A stretch of 64,000 nucleotides of DNA from Mixophyes australis (Eukaryota; Chordata; Amphibia; Anura; Limnodynastidae), in the NCBI GenBank assembly GCA_036250195.1, contig JAVHZZ010000006.1, positions 72,654,869 through 72,718,868 of the forward strand, read 5' to 3'. This document shows positions 53,901-62,900 of this stretch, piece by piece. A model generated the notes under the pieces. It saw only the letters and a program-made list of their open reading frames with translations. It was not told the origin of the DNA and made no database searches. Within the stretch, counting starts at the first letter, position 1, and each line of letters opens with the position of its first letter. The position numbers and the translations under genes are program-made.

Positions 53901-56900
53901 GTCTAATAATTGTTCTAGTGAAATTAGTTAAGTAATCTTTAGTAAGAGAAATATTTTCTTTATTATGGGTCTATTTTAATAGCAGCAAATTAACTAACAA
54001 TAACGCCTGCCTGGAAGAGATTTTATTTATTGTGATTTTTATAATTTACCAAATCCTACTGAGAACACATCTCTGTGACAGATATCATTATCTGGTTATG
54101 TCATTCACAGCTAATAGCTAGCAAACTTATTTTCCTTAGTTAATAGAAGCGATCTTATAAACTTTTTTTTTAGGTCATCCACAGCCGGGCCAGATTCCAC
54201 CCACAGATATTAACGTGATTCTAGTAAGCACCGCGGTACCAGCACTGAAGCTGTTAAAAATGATTAGTAACAGCGACACCAGGGATGCAGCATCTGAGGG
54301 ATAATTCCTGGAAAACACAGCTAATGTTTACTCTCTCTAGATGCGCCACCTGAGCACCGTGTAGATATATTATAATATGTAATCTTCAGAGCCATTTCTC
54401 AGTCATCAACGTATAATTGAAATGTCCATAGAAGACATTGGAGGTCACTCTCTAATGTGAAATAAAATGCAGCAATTCCCTGCAGAGGGTCTGTTATTGT
54501 GCTGTTGTGGCTACAGACAAGTACAGGGATTACTATGACAAGACAGCATTCCAGGATGAGTACAGTTGTGTACAGAACATACCTACCAAATGTCCTTAAC
54601 TTCCAGGATCAGTGCGAGAACCCAGCACTGGCATTGCACCCAGCCTGCCCTCTGCTCTCTGCCTGATACAGTCACTCACATACTGTACATAAACATACAT
54701 GTGTGATAACTTTACAAAAATGCTGGTGGTTAATATAGTTGTAGCATTATACTGTACCTGGGTTGCAGTGTAATCAAATGCCACATCAAACATGTAGGTT
54801 TTCTCACGGGACCGGTTGGCTCTCAAAATATCATCTGGGTCCTCCATTGGATCCATAAGAACCACCATCTGCAGGGAGTTAATGTGTAGAGTTGAATGAA
54901 ATGCATCGTGCCTCAGTGATATCACTAGTTCAACATCAATTGACAGGCTGTATGGTCATGGCTGCCTCCGCTGTGTGTAGACACAGGAACATTTTAAAGT
55001 AACACTTTCTAAAACAATCCTGTCCGTTATGAGGAACAATTTAGAAAAACCTTGTTGACCTCCCTTCCCTTATGTAGCTGGTTGTTAGAAACATGAAATC
55101 AAAAAAACTTGAATCACTTTTTTTGGTATGGTGGTTTTTTAACATACTTCATTAAAAATGTATAGTTTCTTTATCCATGAGGCATCTCATTTGCTAGTAT
55201 GGAGACTTGTAAGTACCATATTACAGCCTGCAGTTTCCATCAATGCAATTACAATTTTAATTAACTAAACGGCAATGTTCAGTTTATATTCATTTGCACA
55301 ATATTTCAAACATATATTTATTTACATGATAGTTTTCCTCTTGGACACCATCTCTAGGTAGCATGTCCTCTGGGACTCCTACTAGTATCTTTAATTAAAT
55401 GTAATATTTCATATTTATTTATATTAAAGGTTGTGTATTAAAGAGTTGACAAATACACCTGAAATAACCTCAGTGTTTCTATTTTATTAAGTGAATCACA
55501 TTTCACTCCTCTGCAGCAGTTTGATAATTTAGGAGGGAGGTGATTCTCTAGCACAGCAGACACCAAGTTATTGACAGCTTGGAAGACTTGCACTGCAGAA
55601 ATGTGGTGTGTGGATTGATGGTCCATACACAAGGGGTAGGGCAAGCAATATCACAGCAGCTGGCTGGATGGTTGCATGTGCTGTTTACCACACATCAACC
55701 AACTCCAGCTGTTTTAATGCTTCTCTAGGACTGTAGTCTTCCAGGCTGCAGATGTAGAGTCCTCCCAGTTAAATGTTACATGGAGGATGTAGAACTGAAC
55801 ATTCTCTTTCATATCAATGTGGCAGTGATCAGCTGTGGACTAATTTGAGGCCTGGGCTATACTGCAAATTGTCCAAAGTCTTCCTTAACCATGTTTTGTG
55901 CCTGATCAACCACTGCCACACTCCTGACGTGCACTACAGAACAGTGCTGAGTTTATACTTCTCCTATCACATCATTTTCCCCATGTTAATTGTTATATAT
56001 ATATATCAAGAACATCAAACCAAATTTATTACAGCTCCCAGAAACTACCAAAGTACAGGTATTGGATCTGTTATCTGAAAAAGATTTTCCAAAATGACAA
56101 TTTTAAAATTGACTTCCCCCATCCCCCCTGCCCTGACAGTTCCCTCCTTGTTTAGCAGTGGTCAACATAGCTACTGTAAGAGGATGCTGGAGGACATGCC
56201 TGAGCATCATAACATTATTACTGAGAAGAAGCAGCTATTCTGTACTCTGTTTCCTTCCTCTTGTCAGAGCTTTCTAGATAACGAGTTTCCAGGTAAGAGA
56301 ACCAAACTTCACTATAAATTACGAGGCCCCCTGTCATTATTGGCCCTACTACAAATACCTTAAACTCAGCATTCCTGCTCCTTAGTTGTCTTATTACTGG
56401 CACAGCTAAAGACAGTTTTTATACATAACAATGACATTACAATCAATTTGAGTGAGAGAGTCAAGTTTATCAGAGATTGAAGAGCCCTTTTACCAGTGAA
56501 AACAGGTAATTATGGTGATAGGCCTCATTTTTGCTTCAATAACATGAGCGTAGCCAATAAACCAGCTGGTGGAAAGATTCGGCAAAGAGTAGTTTATGTT
56601 ATGAATTAGTGAGGGATCTTGGGGCTTATTTATCAAAGGACAAAAAGTAGTAGAGATTTTTTCATGTCACCGTATATAAGTAGCTGGCTAACATCGTCGA
56701 TAACAGTGTTTACATGGGAAAGACTATTTAACAAATATTGCAATGGTATTTGTACGCTGAAATACCTGTTTGTTAGCACCATCTCAGGATAGCAATAACA
56801 GAACAAATTTATTAAAACATGCGCTATTCTTTGAATAAAACATTTCAGTGCATGAATGTTTTAAAATATGTTTTTCATATTTATAATAAATTTTATCTAT

Positions 56901-59900
56901 ATTTAATTGGATGGATTTTTTTAAAATAAAGTTAAGCTGAATTCCGAAATCTGGGCTGTCAGTTCCACTGTGTATGCGCAAGCCGGCCAACAATAACTGA
57001 TAGGTTACATTCTCATATTTAGTACATATTTAGGTGAATGGTCCATCCATGTGTGGGCCACTAAGCCAGGTGATTATTGGCAGCTTTCATGCTGTTAATT
57101 TATTTTGGTCTTATAAGAAATTTGTATTTTTTTTAAACAAAATGTATTAAAGTCAATACAGCTATTAGTTAGAGTAAAATTACTGTAAATAATTAAAACA
57201 TGTTCATGGACAAGTGGAGCTTTGTGAACAGATGGTCTTGGGTTCAAGTCTCTCTAAATTCTTCTAAATCAGATAAGGGAATTATTCCAGAAACGCTGCC
57301 AACTTGAAGAGACACAATTCTGTGCCAGGCAATGCCCTGCTGCCACACAGAGCAGTACAAGACAATGGCCACCTTCTCTCCATGACCACATGGTGTTACC
57401 GCATATTCACCTGGAACAAGAACAACCATTTAACTCAGCACCAACCGTTAACGTAAGAGATAAAGATGTGCTTCTCCCTGAGAGAGGAATCTGGTGTGGT
57501 TTTACTTACTGTTAGGGTACAAAGCAGAGGGATAGAGCATGATTTACCAGCTACAAAGAAAGACCTATTCTAAGAGCACATCTTGTTCTCCAAGTTGAAG
57601 CGAACAAAACAAGAAAAGAAAAACTTTCTAAACTTCATGTAAGACATCCATAATACCAAGCGTTGATGTCTGGGAGTTGCTATGATGACCTCTCAAGTGT
57701 GTGGAACTATGATATTTATACAGACACTGAACAAAAATCTATCGCAAAGGAAATTATTTTGTTGTCTATTTTTTTTTAAGGAGGTGATAAAAAGTCTGCT
57801 GTAGTGCATGTTACTGTTTACAGGGCAGGTAATGGACTCATTTAGGTCAATGACGGTGGATGATCTTTCAAAGCAACTGAATAACTGAGAAATGATTTAG
57901 CAGAGATATTCTGATATAGTAAAAATATATTAATTACACGGTGAGCTCTGCTCCCCAGAAAGAAGATTACAAAGGCAGGCGTCGGACTAACTACAAGGAA
58001 AGCTTACATGTGTCAACGCTTGCACTCCTTATAGTAAATCTCAGCCTGCAGCCACTTCTAGCAGAGTGTGCTTGGCACCTGAGAGCAGCAGGGTCCTAAG
58101 AAAAAGTATAAGTCTCGTCATGTAATTGCAATATGGTGACATGAAGGGACAATATGGTGGCACTACTATGCTTTATTCTGGAATGACGGTGCTACTCAAT
58201 AATTTAACCCATTCATGCCACAACACAATTTAGCCAAGTGATTACACTGGAAAAAAATTAAGTTGTCAGGTCAGGAGGAACATTACAAAATGCTTTTCTG
58301 GAGCAAATGGGGAGAAGGGGGCCAGGGAAGAGGGGTACGTCACAGTGCCACCAGGGATGCTGCCAGCTGCTCCTCCTCTGTGCCAATGTCCCCAGGATGG
58401 CACACATTCATCACAGGGGCGCTGGCAAAAATAAAAACACTATATGAGTGACATTATGGCACTGATTCAGTGTTTAGGCACCCAGAAACACTGGCTCTAG
58501 ACGATGGCTTTAGCCTAATGATAGCATCAACCCTTCTTCTAGGAGCCATTATATGCTATTACCTTATTTGTACATGTTCCACTTCTGAACTAACATGTCC
58601 TTTTCCCCTTTAATGCTCTGCTTCACCGACCACCGAAAGGATCTAGTTTATACCTTTAACCAGTGGTCTAAGTGGAAATTTAGAAGTGACGGCATGAAAA
58701 ATGTAATGTGAACGTAAGTGAATGGAATGTGATAGTGTTACAATGAAGGCAGTAGAAGTGGCGGTATGGCATACCACCGTATACACCCCAACTTTCACCA
58801 CTGCCTTTAATACAATAAAATCCATAATGTGTTGTTGTACAACGTCTGGAAAGCAAGGCATGCTGGGATTTTGCCTAAAGAGTCCTTCACCCTAACCCAT
58901 GATAATGTCCCTTTAATCAACAATTGTTTTCTGTATGCAACTCTGCACAATGGGTTTTTCATAAAAGCTCAATTGTTAACGCTATCATTTCCAGACAACT
59001 CTGTGCTTAGATTTGGAGGGAACAGTGGCTGTAAGGTGTCAATAGAAGCCATCTGGTTGATGTATCAGAGGTTGGGTAGTCTTTGTCTGAAATGTATCAT
59101 ACCTGCCATATGTTGTGGGCATTAGAGCATGCTGGTACTGACAAAAGAGAGGGCTGCTCTGGTTAATTACAGACATACTATCTGCTCACATACATAGAAT
59201 TGTATTGGGAGATCAAACCTACACCTTATGTCTTGAAGTTGATAAAAAAAAAGGTGTATTTCCCCAGGCTATAGTTATTTTTTTACTACTATTTTTTCCA
59301 ACTCAAATCAAACTGCACCTATTCATTTAAATTTTGCCCCTCAGGATACACCACTATTTTCATTTGTAAAATATATGTGTGCAGGGTCTGATTATCCAAT
59401 AGGCTAACTAGGCCTCAGGGTAGGGCGTAAGGCTTTTGAGGGGTGCAAAATATTTTGGGTTGCAAAACTGTAACAGCTGGAGGAATAAACTGAAATTAAT
59501 TTTAAAATATAAGAGAATAGTTGTTTTCTAAAGTATAAAGAAAACATCAATGAAAAATGTAGTAAGGTTTTGATCTTGACGTATTTTTATGGTAAAGGCT
59601 GAAGACAATGAGTCATTATTAGGCAGGCACATGAGGATAGCGAGCAGGAGAGACAAGGACAGCGACAGGAGCAGTGACTGCCCTCTTCACCCTCACTAAC
59701 AATCGTTCATGCCTTTGTTCTCATATACAGTCCTGATTTTAAAGAAAACAAAATGAGTGACAAAGATTACTGTGACCCTTTTAAAAGGCTAAGTGGACCT
59801 GAGTTTTGTAAACATAGAAACATAAACATTGAGGGGGGGTAAATGGAAGCCAAATTTTAATTCAAGGACAAGTTCATTTTTACCTACCATGTATTAGCCT

Positions 59901-62900
59901 GGTGTTGGAAGCGAGGGGGCCCTTCCAGTGTATTAGCCAAGGTTGGCCTGAACCCTTAATCCATACTTGCCCACTCTTCCGGAATGTCCTGGAGACTCCC
60001 GAATTCTGGGTAGACCTCCTTGACTCCCGCGAGAGCAGGCAATTCTCCTGCATCCTGCCCACTTCCTAGTGAAGATGAGCAAGATGGGAGCCTCAATGAC
60101 ATGATTTGCAGTGAATCGCATAATTGTGGCCCCGCCCCGCAACAAAATGTAAATTCCATCATGAGGGGAGGGGCCAATTGCGCAATAATGCAACTGGCCC
60201 CTCTTTACACCCTCCTACCACACTCCCTCTCCAGGATCTCCCAGAAGTCAAAAATTCAAAGTTGGCAAATATGCCTTAATCAGGCCCTGTATGTGTACGT
60301 TGCAAAAAAGCACTTTTGCCTTAAAATGGTGCAAATGGCATTTGCAATGCACAAGACATCTGATCTCTTAGCACAACGAAGGAGGAGTGATAGGTGACAC
60401 CCGTTGCAGGTAGCTGTGTGCAATGTACTTCCCCTATCTTACCATCGTACTCTTCTTCTGGTAATTCAGGCTCTCCTCAGCCGGCTCCAGTCTGTCCAGG
60501 TGGCTGCCATAGCAACACAATGCTCTGCAGAAAGTGGGTAGCTGGTACATCATAACAGCGTGTTATCAGCCACCATCTGTGCTTCTCTCTCTGTCCTAAT
60601 CTGTCTTTCTCTCATTATTTAAGGGGCCTGCATATCATTCGGACAGTCTAGTCTTTCAGCTGGCAGACAGAGGAAACGTTTCCCGAGAAATATTTCTACT
60701 TTCTTATAAAACTTGTTCTTGTTTTTTTCCCTTCAATATCCGATACTCCCTTTCATTGCACACTTTGATCATTTGCACTCAATTTATTTACTAACAGTGC
60801 AAACAATAAATAACCAATGGCAACCAATCAGCAATTAGCTAGGATAGATACAATACAAGCTAGGCCAAGACAGATGTATTATCAGCATCGTTGCAGGGAG
60901 AAGGGCAATTTATTACAAATGTACAAATAACAGCTATCCCTGCACTGATCTGCAAAAAAACAAATTGAGAACAGATAATTCACAGAAGTGCAAATTATAC
61001 AGGCTGAGAACATTTTTATTTATGTTTTTTTGAAATCAATCTGGTCCTTCTTTTCTGATATTGGAGTCCACAGAAAAATGTGCACACTTTTTGGTGTGTG
61101 AAAGGGATGTACCCTATAAGAAAATCAGAGAGTGAAAAACCCTACTGTCAGTAAAAAATGTGACTTTTCCCTTTCCGTATGTTTGGCTGTGGCGCACAAT
61201 GCCATACAGGTGCCATGTGGTTGCCCAACGCCTTATTAACTGATTTTATATCAGTGTTTCCACTTTTATGTCTATTACTTGTAATGTATCCATTCTATAA
61301 AACAAACCTGTACAAGTGCAGAGAGCCACTTTGGATGGCAGCGTCAAACAGAGGAATTATCCAATTAGCCCTAATAAGAAAAGCCAGCCAGTGGGAATTA
61401 ACATGAACTCTGTGACCTCGTGGTGACACATCACTGTATTGATGTAGCACTATGGAGTCTATTTATAAATCTATGTCCAGGTGTTTTGCAAGAGATAGGA
61501 CTTCAAGCTTTACATCAAGGGGTCACAGCCGGCCATAGCAGTGCTATACTCAGAGGTGAGAGTTGCCAGGGCTCGCAAAGCAAAAGCTTCCCCATGCTTT
61601 GCCTATTTAACAAGGATCATGAACCGCCACGAACCTTTGGTTATTGCCATCTCAGGATGACGATAACAGAAGAGAATGAATAAACACTTTAACCATACTT
61701 GTCAACTCTCCCGGAATGTCCAGGAGACTCCTGCATTTCGCATGAGTTTCACGGACTCCCGGGAGAGTGTGGCAATCTCCCGCATCTGCCCACTTCACTA
61801 CGAAGTGGACAGAATTAGGTCCAAAACGCCGCAATTCACCGGGAATCGTGTGTTTGGCCCGGCCCCCTGCTGTAAAATGACACGTTTGCATCATTACGTC
61901 AAGGGGGCGAGTCCAAAATTATGCAAATTTTGGATCCCCGCCCCCCATCACGCCCACCTCCCCTGGCAGGTTCCCGGAAGCCAACTTTAATAAGTTGGCA
62001 AGTATGCTTTATTCTTAGAATAAAGCATTTTTTCTATGACCAATATTTTAAAAACATATTTTTTTTTTATATTATCATTCATTTTTACAATTGATTTTTT
62101 TATTTTATTTTGTTTTTTAATTAGCGGCTCCGGATCAGTATTGTTTAGCTGCCTCAGCAACATTTAAAATTATGGTGACATGTGAGCCCTATCAACATAT
62201 ATTAATAAATTGACCCCTATGTCTAATAACATGCAGGCCCATACAGTGTATGTCACTAGATACAGCAGAATACCTGGCAAACAGTTATTCTAAAGATGAT
62301 CTTCCTGTTTACAAAAATTGTTGAAAAACAAAATAAATGAGTAAATTTAACATAGCAATGTAATGTTTGGAATGCAATAGTATGAACACATGCAGTTTTA
62401 TGCTGTATATGCTGGTTTCAAATTAAGACATTTCTATAATAACACAAAGAGGTATCTAATAGCTTTTTAAACTGTATGTATATTATACTTGCCAACTCTC
62501 CCGGAATGTCCGGGAGACTCTCGGATTCTGGGTAGGTCTCCCGGGAGAGTATGGCAGTCTCCCGCATCTGCCCACTTCCTAGTGAAGTGAGCAGAATTAG
62601 ATCCCTGAGAATCGCAGCATTTGCCTCCCCCCGCTGTAAAATGATGCGTCTGCATCATTACATCGCGGAGGCAGGACCAAAATGGCACCATTTACATAGC
62701 CCCACCCCTGAAACACCCACCTCCCCCAGGCAGCTCCCGGATGCTGACTTCTGGAAGTCGGCTAGTATGAGGTATATAAAGATGAACAAATAAATCCGGC
62801 ATTACAGCTTGGGCAGTCAACTGAACTGGTTGATTCCCACTTATATAACTGCATTATATATCATGTCACCGATTTATACCTTCCCTACTCGATTCTTCCT

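Larger units (their letters stand above)
42007..54757. other. Intron between exons 4 and 3, the longest in the window
   Basis: 12.75 kb. Contains listed elements at 42242-42417, 43498-43655, 43748-44038, 44156-44795, 47208-47585, 47650-47975, 51412-51980 and 52725-53005, and the X-box-like array at 53654-53812. 45100-46950, 48000-50500 and 53813-54757 have no recognised features. 50524 starts CAGTGGCGGAATTTTG, like a hAT end, but no partner end was seen. Confidence 0.6.
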
